This document shows positions 1 through 5,847 of a stretch of DNA of 6,469 nucleotides, in pieces. Made by a program: the position numbers and the translations under genes. How positions within the stretch are numbered: position 1 is the stretch's first letter; each line of letters starts with the position of its first letter. Source of the stretch: Candidatus Melainabacteria bacterium (GTDB lineage: Bacteria > Cyanobacteriota > Vampirovibrionia > Obscuribacterales > Obscuribacteraceae); contig JACQVM010000094.1 in NCBI GenBank assembly GCA_016209785.1, positions 1-6,469 on the forward strand. Direction: 5' to 3'. Below the pieces are notes generated by a model that was not told the origin of the DNA, ran no database searches, and saw nothing but the letters and a program-made list of their open reading frames with translations.

Positions 1-777
1 ACCTATTGCAAAAGCATTGCAAGCAAAATTTTCAGCGTCTGGCTCACTGACTTCAATTACGTGGCTGAAAAAGTGGTGAATTAACTTAAGTCCCTCAGTA
101 TCAAAGGCTGGAGGGAACATCATTACTGAGTTGGCATCCAGTATGCAGAAGGCTGTATCTAAATGGTAGTACTTTGGATGTACTAGGTGGAGCGCAATGA
201 TAGGAACTTCTAGCAGTCGGCTTAATGCTTGGTATGCTTCACGCTCAGTACGATGTCCATAACCTCCCCAGAGTAGTTGCTTTCCTGGGTGCCACAGGGC
301 ATCCCCATGGCCCTCTAAATACAAGGGTGGCTTATGGTTTGGCAAATCTAAGATGAGGTAATCTTGTGCTTGAAACCAGGCTCGGAACAATGGAACTTCA
401 CGCTGGCGTGATGGAAAGCGCATTTGACTTAATACGACATAAGATTGTCCTAAATCATTTTGCCCGACCAACACCTGGTTTGCAGTAAATACAATGTCTT
501 CAAGATCTGGCTGTGAGGCCAAAACTTCCACGTGGACCCCAAGTGCCACAAAGGTATTCTTTAGCGCATGCCACTGCTTGAGTGCTTTTGCGCTATCAAC
601 ACAATTTATGTTTGCGGACATAAAGGCATTCTTGACATCCTTAACTTCGAAGTAAGCAGGATCACACATAAGCAAAGCAGTAGGCTCGAGCCGAATAGGG
701 ATGCTTTCCAGGGTGATAACTTTTAATTCCTGGCTGGTCTTAATTAACATAGCTTTGTCGTTTGGTTTCGATAGCAT
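1..777 (-). CDS. Guanidino-group-modifying enzyme, arginine dihydrolase (ArgZ/AgrE)-like or DDAH-like; 3' end cut by window edge
   Basis: The gene reads leftward from ATG at 777-775 and gives 259 residues before the window ends. An in-frame TAA lies 9 nt upstream of this ATG, so the start cannot move far up; ATG at 750 (Met10) is an alternative, and neither has a clear Shine-Dalgarno. Visible family motifs in order: MCDPAYF (37-43), FTANQVLV with Asn100, EGHGDA with Glu155 and Asp159, GGYGHRTE (171-178), YYHLDTAFC with His205, FPPAFD (221-226), and FACNAFAIG at the edge. These match the beta/alpha-propeller superfamily of arginine deiminases, DDAH and amidinotransferases. The YHLDT.FC, AFD and NFACN strings resemble cyanobacterial arginine dihydrolase ArgZ and the N-terminal half of AgrE, as I remember them. 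ArgZ turns arginine into ornithine, CO2 and two ammonia. The catalytic Cys near the C-terminus, and any fused ornithine-cyclodeaminase-like domain, would lie outside the window. Superfamily is confident; exact substrate is inference. Probably cytosolic, as no signal peptide is seen. Confidence 0.85.
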   Translation of the reverse strand, partial: MLSKPNDKAMLIKTSQELKVITLESIPIRLEPTALLMCDPAYFEVKDVKNAFMSANINCVDSAKALKQWHALKNTFVALGVHVEVLASQPDLEDIVFTANQVLVGQNDLGQSYVVLSQMRFPSRQREVPLFRAWFQAQDYLILDLPNHKPPLYLEGHGDALWHPGKQLLWGGYGHRTEREAYQALSRLLEVPIIALHLVHPKYYHLDTAFCILDANSVMMFPPAFDTEGLKLIHHFFSHVIEVSEPDAENFACNAFAIG

Positions 778-945
778 GGTTAAGGATTATGCCCACCCAA
801 CTGCTGTTTACGGGATAAGGTTTTCATGCTTGATAGTTTATTGGCACTGAATCGTATATTAGCTCATAATGTCAACTTGCCACTAAGCTGAATGCACTAC
901 TAGGTGTTTATAAATAAGGTATAGATTGTGTTGGGTGATATCGTT
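778..945. promoter_or_regulatory. Divergent intergenic region between the arginine dihydrolase-like gene and the amidohydrolase
   Basis: These bases separate two divergently transcribed genes and should hold both promoters. On the plus strand TTGGCA (841-846) and CATAAT (865-870) are 18 bp apart, and TATATT lies at 855-860; this is a plausible but weak sigma-70 arrangement. On the minus strand a perfect TTGACA lies at 875-870, but I find no good -10 at 16-18 bp from it. The plus-strand gene may start within this stretch, at GTG 928. No convincing operator palindrome or riboswitch-like structure is evident by eye. Confidence 0.4.
841..870 (+). promoter_or_regulatory. Possible sigma-70 promoter for the amidohydrolase
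   Basis: The -35-like TTGGCA (841-846) and -10-like CATAAT (865-870) match the consensus hexamers at 4-5 of 6 positions each, with an 18 bp spacer. The -10 element would put transcription start near 877, giving a leader of about 50-70 nt. Assigned by eye only; AT-rich intergenic DNA produces such matches by chance. Confidence 0.28.
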
Positions 946-2667
946 ATGAGATTGCTTAGGCTTGTGCTAGTGGCCTCCGCTGGAGTTGGATTCTTTTGGT
1001 TGCAGGGGGGAAGCTTGATGGCATCAGAATCGTCACCTGTGGCTCACCTGGTTTTTTTAAATGGTGCGGTTTATACGGCAGATGTGGCTCAACGTTGGGC
1101 TTCTGCTGTTGCTGTTTGTGATGGGCAGATTGTTTATGTTGGAGACAACGACGGGGTGAGAGGGCTAATTGGCCCAAATACCAAGGTAATTGATCTTAAG
1201 GGCAAAATGCTGCTGCCAGGCTTTAATGATTGCCATGTGCACCCAATTGTCGGTGGCATCGAGCTAGCCAGATGTAGATTAAATGGTCTTGTCCGGGTTG
1301 AAGAGATCTTTGACGTTATTTCTTTATACGCGAAGAGGCACCCTGAGAGTAGTTGGATTGTCGGTGGAGGTTGGGGTCTTCCAGTGTTTGAAGGAGCTAA
1401 TCCCAAGCGTTACGATCTTGACCAGCTTGTAAGCAATCGTCCAGTTTACCTAGAATCGCAAGATATACATTCTGCGTGGGTCAATTCCAAGGCGTTGGCG
1501 ATAGCAGGAATAAGCAAGGATACGCCAGACCCACCACTAGGGCACATTGAACGTGATGCTCACAGCGGTGAACCATCAGGTTGTTTGCGAGAAGCTGCAA
1601 TGTTGCTTGTCAGGCGTTGTTTGCCAACCCTGGAAGAGGCTGACTATTTAGAGGGGCTCCGTCGAGCACAAAGATTAGCCAATGGTTTTGGCATTACTTG
1701 CCTGCAAGATGCCAATGTAGATGATGAATTTCTCAAAGCATATCAAGAACTGGAAGGTCGAGGAGAGTTGACAGTACGGGTGGTGGCAGCACTGCATGTA
1801 GATCCTGAGAAGGATGAAAGTCAGATTGAAGAATTGAAGAGCAAGCGTGGGGGTGCAAAGGGCCCGCTGGTTAGGGTGCTTGCTGCCAAAATGTTTGCTG
1901 ATGGTGTTATTGAGTCACACACGGCAGCTTTGCTTGAGCCGTATTTAAATGGACATGCTCATTGTGGAGAACTCAACTTTAGCCCAGAACTTTTTTCCCG
2001 CATTGTGACACATCTTGATAAGGAGGGCTTTCAGGTTCATGTGCATGCTATTGGAGACCGTGCTATCCGTACTGCCTTGGATGCCTTTGAGGCGGCTCGC
2101 CGAGCCAATGGGCGTGCTGATGCACGCCACCACATTGCCCATCTAGAGTTGATAGCACCACAGGACCTTCCTCGCTTTTCCAAGCTAGGAGTTATTGCGA
2201 ATTTCCAGCCCTTTTGGGCTCACAGTGATCAGTATATAACCCAGTTTACGGAGCCTGTTCTTGGGGTAGCTCGCTCCCAGCATCTTTATCCTATTGGTAG
2301 CATGTCCAGAACTGGCGCAGTGATTGCTGCAGGAAGTGATTGGCCTGTCACATCTCTTAATCCACTTGAGGCTATCCAGGTTGCAGTTACACGACGCCAA
2401 CCGGACGACTCTGAAGGAAAGCCTTGGCTTCCAGAAGAGCGTGTAGATCTTGCTACTATGCTGACTGCCTACACCATCGGCGGTGCATATGTCAATCATC
2501 TTGAAAAGACGACTGGATCTATAGAAGTTGGTAAAGTGGCTGATCTTATAGTTCTTGAGCGCAACTTGTTTGAAATTCCACCCCAGCAAATTCACAATGT
2601 AAAGGTGCTGTTGACATTGCTTGAGGGCAAGGAAGTATTTCGGGACTCATCTTTAATTCTTATGTAG
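946..2667 (+). CDS. Metal-dependent amidohydrolase, YtcJ/amidohydrolase_3 type, possibly exported
   Basis: From ATG 946 the protein has 573 residues; the family is usually about 530-580. It has the amidohydrolase-superfamily TIM barrel flanked by a small beta domain (start LVFLNGAVYTAD; end VGKVADLIVLERN). Metal and catalytic residues visible in this numbering: HxH His97 and His99 in GFNDCHVHP, the carboxylated-Lys candidate Lys315 in KMFADGVIES, His367 in HAIGD, His399 in the HIAHLE region, and Asp465 in AAGSDWPV. Family members hydrolyse amide, formamide or similar C-N bonds; the substrate cannot be read from sequence. The start is ambiguous. GTG 928 has AAGG 8 nt upstream. ATG 946 gives a classic signal-peptide start (MRLLR followed by a hydrophobic run). 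ATG 1018 has the strongest ribosome site and would give a cytosolic enzyme. There is no Cys in the leader, so it is not a lipoprotein. The glycosyltransferase follows after 89 nt on the same strand. Confidence 0.92.
   Translation: MRLLRLVLVASAGVGFFWLQGGSLMASESSPVAHLVFLNGAVYTADVAQRWASAVAVCDGQIVYVGDNDGVRGLIGPNTKVIDLKGKMLLPGFNDCHVHPIVGGIELARCRLNGLVRVEEIFDVISLYAKRHPESSWIVGGGWGLPVFEGANPKRYDLDQLVSNRPVYLESQDIHSAWVNSKALAIAGISKDTPDPPLGHIERDAHSGEPSGCLREAAMLLVRRCLPTLEEADYLEGLRRAQRLANGFGITCLQDANVDDEFLKAYQELEGRGELTVRVVAALHVDPEKDESQIEELKSKRGGAKGPLVRVLAAKMFADGVIESHTAALLEPYLNGHAHCGELNFSPELFSRIVTHLDKEGFQVHVHAIGDRAIRTALDAFEAARRANGRADARHHIAHLELIAPQDLPRFSKLGVIANFQPFWAHSDQYITQFTEPVLGVARSQHLYPIGSMSRTGAVIAAGSDWPVTSLNPLEAIQVAVTRRQPDDSEGKPWLPEERVDLATMLTAYTIGGAYVNHLEKTTGSIEVGKVADLIVLERNLFEIPPQQIHNVKVLLTLLEGKEVFRDSSLILM
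1004..1010 (+). promoter_or_regulatory. Strong Shine-Dalgarno-like site inside the amidohydrolase leader
   Basis: AGGGGGG lies 7 nt before an in-frame ATG at 1018-1020. It is a better ribosome site than those before GTG 928 (AAGG at 916-919) or ATG 946 (GGTGA at 934-938). Starting at 1018 removes the whole putative signal peptide and leaves an enzyme that begins where cytosolic family members usually begin. The site may decide the true start or allow a second product; it may also be just the Gln-Gly-Gly codons of the signal segment. Confidence 0.4.
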
Positions 2668-2756
2668 ATTTCTCTTGATGTGCTTTTGGTTTCTGGACTG
2701 ATGGAAAGTGCACTGGTATGGTTAACTATGCATGCGGCGGTCACACAGTACGGTAA
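2668..2756 (+). other. Short intergenic spacer between amidohydrolase and glycosyltransferase
   Basis: The 89 nt spacer contains no evident hairpin terminator, so readthrough from the amidohydrolase is possible. No good Shine-Dalgarno precedes the glycosyltransferase ATG at 2757. A 24-codon reading frame (ATG 2701 to TAG 2775) crosses that start codon in another frame and could couple translation, but it also has no clear ribosome site. Confidence 0.3.
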
Positions 2757-3947
2757 ATGCACAAAATTAAGTTAGCGCTTGTTAGCTGTGGGCTAGGAAA
2801 TGTTTGCCGGGGTTTTGAGGTCTCCACCTTACGGTGGCACCAGGCTTTATTGGCAGAACAGGACCTCAACGTACGCCTGTTTTGTGGTGGACATTCTCCA
2901 AAGTGCACGCATGTTTGGAATGTCAGCAGAGATAGCTTCCTCGCCAGCCCTTTGGCTTACAATCCATTCATTAGTGATCGGCGGCGTTGGGAAATCAGCT
3001 ACGTATTAGAACAGCTAAGCTTTGCATTTGGGCTGTTACCAGAAATTCGAAAGTGGCAACCGGATGTCATTTGGACAAAGGAAGTACCTTTGGCTCATGT
3101 GTTAGCTGTCTTTCGCGTAGTTTTGGGACTAAAGTACAAGATTATCTTTGCCAATGGTGCTCCTTTTAACCCCAAAACATATGCTCTGTTTGATTTTATT
3201 CAGCAACTGCAACCTGATGCTTATGAGCAAGCATTACGGCACGGAATTTCTGAGCATAAGATGCAGATTCTGCCTAATTGTGTGCCAGTGTTTACGCCTA
3301 TTGCAGATCGTCGTGCTGTGCGTAAGTCATTTGGTTATGTGGACAGTGACTGGATAGTAATTTGTGTAGCTGCATGGAATCAATATCATAAGCGCATTGA
3401 TTATCTGATTAACGAAGTTGCAGCAATGAATGACAATATGGTCAAGCTGCTTCTGTGTGGGCACCCAGAGACCGAGACCAATGCCTTAAGGACGTTGGCT
3501 GCCCACAAACTAGGTGACAGGGTGCAGTGGCTGACATTGCCAGCTCACAAAGTCAACTTAGCGCTCCAAATGTCTGATGTATTTGTATTACCCAGCTTGT
3601 ATGAGGGGCTTGGTTCTGCCCTTATTGAGGCTGCAATGGCTGGCCTGCCAATCGTAAGTCATCCACATGCAGGGAGCCGATTTATCCTCGCTGATGAGTT
3701 TTGGTTGACTGATTTGTCAAAACCAGGAAATCTGACCAAGCAGCTTACATTCTTTAGGACTCAGCCTCCTAGCGAGATACAGCTACATGAGCTAGCCCGG
3801 CGCACGGCCAGCCGATTTAGTGATGAGATTCTCTCTGGTGAGTTTTGCCAGATGGTGAAAAAGGCTTTGGGTAATTGTTCAGGCTTATTGCCAGTACCAA
3901 AGGTGATTGCTGGTGCTTACAAGGAAAGCAGAGCGGGTAAGGCATAG
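2757..3947 (+). CDS. Glycosyltransferase, GT-B fold, GT4-like family 1
   Basis: A 396-residue protein, a usual length for GT4 enzymes, which move a sugar from a nucleotide-sugar donor to a lipid-linked or polysaccharide acceptor at the inner face of the membrane. The N-terminal Rossmann half begins with the strand KLALVS (5-10) and a glycine loop ending in RGFE (18-21). The second half starts near residue 197 with IVICVAAWNQYHKRIDYLI, where Lys212 sits in the usual donor-phosphate position. The donor-site motif PSLYEGLGSALIEAAMAGLP (279-298) contains Glu283 and Glu291 of the EX7E signature. No transmembrane segment or signal peptide is evident. TAA directly before ATG 2757 fixes the upstream limit of the frame; the start lacks a clear Shine-Dalgarno. 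No other cell-wall or polysaccharide genes are in view, so acceptor and sugar cannot be inferred. Confidence 0.92.
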   Translation: MHKIKLALVSCGLGNVCRGFEVSTLRWHQALLAEQDLNVRLFCGGHSPKCTHVWNVSRDSFLASPLAYNPFISDRRRWEISYVLEQLSFAFGLLPEIRKWQPDVIWTKEVPLAHVLAVFRVVLGLKYKIIFANGAPFNPKTYALFDFIQQLQPDAYEQALRHGISEHKMQILPNCVPVFTPIADRRAVRKSFGYVDSDWIVICVAAWNQYHKRIDYLINEVAAMNDNMVKLLLCGHPETETNALRTLAAHKLGDRVQWLTLPAHKVNLALQMSDVFVLPSLYEGLGSALIEAAMAGLPIVSHPHAGSRFILADEFWLTDLSKPGNLTKQLTFFRTQPPSEIQLHELARRTASRFSDEILSGEFCQMVKKALGNCSGLLPVPKVIAGAYKESRAGKA

Positions 3948-4088
3948 CACTTTGAGTCCCAGGATAAGCCAGAGGGTGGATTTTACGAAGTTTAGGGGAA
4001 CTTTCCCATTTAAATTATGAGCTAATCCAACTAATATTTCAGCCTTAGGAAGTAGCCACTATACATAAGGCATCCTGATAAGAAGATT
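3948..4088. other. Intergenic region upstream of the small ORF and isoaspartyl peptidase operon
   Basis: This stretch separates the glycosyltransferase from the downstream operon and is relatively AT-rich in its second half. It contains an inverted repeat GGGAACTTTCCC (3996-4007) followed by ATTTAAATT. As a hairpin it allows only a 4-5 bp stem with a 2-4 nt loop, so it is a poor terminator and better viewed as a possible protein-binding palindrome. TATACA at 4060-4065 could be a -10 element for the operon, but I find no good -35 at 16-18 bp upstream. I see no RNA gene or conserved leader here. Confidence 0.35.
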
Positions 4089-4256
4089 ATGGCTTATAAA
4101 AATACTATGCTCAAGACACCAGTTTCTAAGAGCCGCTTGAGGTCGACCAGGCGCAAGGCAGGATCTACTACCAAGGGTCGAGTCAAGGTGCGAACTTCAG
4201 AGTGCGTAAGCGGTGCTTGCCCTGTAACATGGAAGCCCAAACCAACCGCTGCATGA
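4089..4256 (+). CDS. Small basic two-Cys protein or peptide, 55 residues, unknown function
   Basis: ATG 4089 opens a frame of 55 codons ending in TGA 4254-4256. The product is strongly basic: residues 9-34 carry ten Lys or Arg and no acidic residue, and Glu38 is the only acidic residue in the protein. The C-terminal third is different, with SECVSGACPVTWKPKPTAA carrying a Cys39-X4-Cys44 pair and a proline-rich tail. An in-frame TAG at 4053 bounds the start; AAGAAG (4080-4085) close before the ATG is only a weak ribosome site. Its stop lies 19 nt before the isoaspartyl peptidase GTG, and that gene's Shine-Dalgarno begins 8 nt after the stop, as expected for an upstream gene in an operon. I do not recognise the family. 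A nucleic-acid-binding protein, a modified-peptide precursor or a translated leader are all possible. It could also be a chance ORF in a longer 5' leader. Confidence 0.5.
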   Translation: MAYKNTMLKTPVSKSRLRSTRRKAGSTTKGRVKVRTSECVSGACPVTWKPKPTAA

Positions 4257-4263
4257 CCAGCAT

Positions 4264-4269
4264 GGAGGG
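4264..4269 (+). promoter_or_regulatory. Shine-Dalgarno site of the isoaspartyl peptidase gene
   Basis: GGAGGG lies 6 nt before GTG 4276 and supports that GTG as the true start. The nearest in-frame ATG (4360, Met29) would delete the conserved VVHGGAGA N-terminus. Confidence 0.75.
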
Positions 4270-4275
4270 ATCAAG

Positions 4276-5154
4276 GTGGCTTCTTTTGTACTTGTTGTCC
4301 ATGGTGGCGCTGGAGCGTTAAACAGGCAGACAATAACCGCTAAACTTAATTGTCAATACATGGCAAAGCTTAAGCAATCACTAGAGACTGGCAGTTCAAT
4401 TTTGACCGATGGGGGTTCCAGCCTAGATGCAGTCGAACAGGCAATCAAAGTTTTCGAAGATTCACATCTTTTTAATGCAGGCAAGGGGGCTGTCCTCAAT
4501 AAAGAAGGTAGAGCAGAGCTTGATGCTTCAATAATGGATGGACGGACGCACCAAGCAGGAGCTGTAGCTAGTGTGACTACAATACGCAATCCAATATCTG
4601 CAGCACGTCTTGTGATGAACAAGACACCACATGTGATGCTAGTGGCAGATGGTGCAGAGGAGATTGCCAGAGAAGCTGGACTGGAAATTGTTGGACTATC
4701 GTATTTCCAAACCGAAAAGCACTGGCTACACCTTGAGAAAGCAGGAACTGTAGGTGCTGTTGCTTTGGACAGGTATGGAGATTTAGCTGCCGGGACATCT
4801 ACTGGCGGAATTCAAGGTAAGTTGAAAGGCCGTGTTGGGGACTCGCCTATTATTGGTGCTGGTACTTACGCTGACAATGAAACGTGTGCTGTGTCTGCCA
4901 CTGGTCAAGGTGAGTATTTCATACGTCAGGTAGTTGCATATGACATCGTTGCGCGCATGAGATACGGTGGATGTGCGCTGAAAGAAGCTGCCTGGGAGGC
5001 AATTCATGGTACCTTAACAAAATCAGGAGGCAAGGGCGGGGTTATAGCTGTAGACAAGGATGGCAACGTGGCTATGCCCTTTAATTCATTGGGTATGTTT
5101 CGTGGTTATGTCAAGAATGACCAACAACCGTACACTTACATTTTTGAGGAATAA
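4276..5154 (+). CDS. iaaA: Plant-type L-asparaginase / isoaspartyl peptidase (beta-aspartyl peptidase), Ntn hydrolase
   Basis: A 292-residue proenzyme starting at GTG, with all family landmarks. VVHGGAGA (7-14) is the N-terminus. FNAGKGAVLNKEGRAELDAS (66-85) builds the small loop. GTVGAVALD (157-165) contains the predicted autocleavage site before Thr158, which becomes the nucleophile of the beta subunit. STGG (175-178), GRVGDSP (185-191, Arg186 and Asp189 for substrate carboxylate and amine) and SATGQGE (207-213) complete the active site. The chain ends with MPFNSLGMFRG (267-277). The enzyme removes N-terminal beta-linked aspartate from isoaspartyl dipeptides and hydrolyses asparagine; cyanobacterial members split beta-Asp-Arg from cyanophycin. 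The linker before Thr158 is short, about 10-15 residues less than I recall for the E. coli enzyme. Cytosolic. It lies in an operon with the small ORF upstream and the RNA methyltransferase 18 nt downstream. Family assignment is firm; preferred substrate is inference. Confidence 0.95.
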   Translation: MASFVLVVHGGAGALNRQTITAKLNCQYMAKLKQSLETGSSILTDGGSSLDAVEQAIKVFEDSHLFNAGKGAVLNKEGRAELDASIMDGRTHQAGAVASVTTIRNPISAARLVMNKTPHVMLVADGAEEIAREAGLEIVGLSYFQTEKHWLHLEKAGTVGAVALDRYGDLAAGTSTGGIQGKLKGRVGDSPIIGAGTYADNETCAVSATGQGEYFIRQVVAYDIVARMRYGGCALKEAAWEAIHGTLTKSGGKGGVIAVDKDGNVAMPFNSLGMFRGYVKNDQQPYTYIFEE

Positions 5155-5172
5155 ATTAGCAGGTTATTGCTG

Positions 5173-5847
5173 ATGCTGACCAAATGTCCTTATCTAGAGT
5201 GCCAGCATGTTTTTGAGGTTTGCGACGAACATAAAGTAGGCATAGGTCGTTGTGTTAATTGTATACGTCCCATGACTTACCGAAGTTTAAGTACCTTGCA
5301 GAGCCTAGAAACAAAGCGCAAGTGGCAGATGGTGCCAGAAGCTTTCAGTGATAGCTTAGCTCATGGTAGTGAAGAACCAGCCAGGCTGTCGGTATTGTTG
5401 GAAGATATTCGCAGTCTTTACAATGTAGGTTCTATATTTCGGACCGCCGATGGGGCTGGCTTTGAGCGCTTGTATTTATGTGGTGTCACTGGATGTCCTC
5501 CAAATAAACAGATTGCCAAAACCAGTCTTGGTGCGGAAGAACATGTGTCCTGGGAATATTCGACTGGGGCTATGCAAATCTTGCCTAAGCTCAAAGATAA
5601 GGGTGTCATGGTTTTGGCTCTGGAGTGCACAGACAGCAGCCGACCATTAGCTGACCTCATTGACAGTGGTATTGTGAGAACCACTTTGTGTTTGGTGCTA
5701 GGTAATGAAGTGAGTGGTATTTCTGCTGAAACACTTGCATGCTCAGACTTTGTTTGCCATCTGCCCATGAGGGGTACCAAGGAGTCACTCAATGTTGCCG
5801 TTGCTTATGGAATTGCTGCTTATTTGTTGGCAGAGGTAGCTGTATGA
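5173..5847 (+). CDS. TrmH/SpoU-family RNA 2'-O-methyltransferase with N-terminal Cys-rich (zinc-ribbon-like) segment
   Basis: 224 residues from ATG 5173, chosen because AGCAGG (5158-5163) sits 9 nt upstream; a TTG at 5167 would add two residues. The SPOUT domain occupies about residues 73-224 and has its three motifs: NVGSIFRTADGAG (84-96, Asn84 and Arg90), LVLGNEVSGI (174-183) and LPMRGTKESLNVAVA (197-211), which form the trefoil knot for S-adenosylmethionine. KTSLGAEE (116-123) is also typical. Such enzymes methylate the 2'-OH of a tRNA or rRNA ribose; the target site is not readable. In place of the L30e-like or S4-like N-terminal domains of many relatives, it has Cys5-X4-Cys10 and Cys27-X2-Cys30, with Cys17 between, resembling a small zinc ribbon that could bind RNA. 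Its stop overlaps the next gene's ATG by 4 nt, so translation is probably coupled. Confidence 0.93.
   Translation: MLTKCPYLECQHVFEVCDEHKVGIGRCVNCIRPMTYRSLSTLQSLETKRKWQMVPEAFSDSLAHGSEEPARLSVLLEDIRSLYNVGSIFRTADGAGFERLYLCGVTGCPPNKQIAKTSLGAEEHVSWEYSTGAMQILPKLKDKGVMVLALECTDSSRPLADLIDSGIVRTTLCLVLGNEVSGISAETLACSDFVCHLPMRGTKESLNVAVAYGIAAYLLAEVAV
5832..5836 (+). promoter_or_regulatory. Shine-Dalgarno site of the acyl-CoA synthetase gene
   Basis: AGAGG within the last codons of the RNA methyltransferase gene lies 7 nt before ATG 5844. It supports the overlapping ATGA start of the following gene. Confidence 0.65.

Noticed and set aside
870..875. Perfect TTGACA on the minus strand, a possible -35 for the arginine dihydrolase-like gene
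   Set aside because: No acceptable -10 hexamer lies 16-18 bp from it. The AT-rich TAATAT is only 8 bp away, so I did not list it as a promoter.
946..1020. Lipoprotein signal on the amidohydrolase
   Set aside because: There is no Cys in the leader region, so no lipobox.
2185..2595. Minus-strand open frame of 136 codons
   Set aside because: It lies wholly opposite the amidohydrolase, whose conserved catalytic Asp motif and C-terminal strand occupy the same bases. Its translation has no recognisable motif.
3996..4020. GGGAACTTTCCC plus AT-rich tract as a rho-independent terminator of the glycosyltransferase gene
   Set aside because: The stem is at most 5 bp with a 2 nt loop and is not followed by a run of T.
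4353..5007. Three overlapping minus-strand open frames
   Set aside because: All lie opposite the isoaspartyl peptidase, which keeps every catalytic motif. No ribosome sites or recognisable domains were seen.
5418..5792. Minus-strand open frame of 124 codons
   Set aside because: It is antisense to the SPOUT domain, including the conserved knot motifs, and its translation is low-complexity Ser/Leu/Pro-rich without family features.
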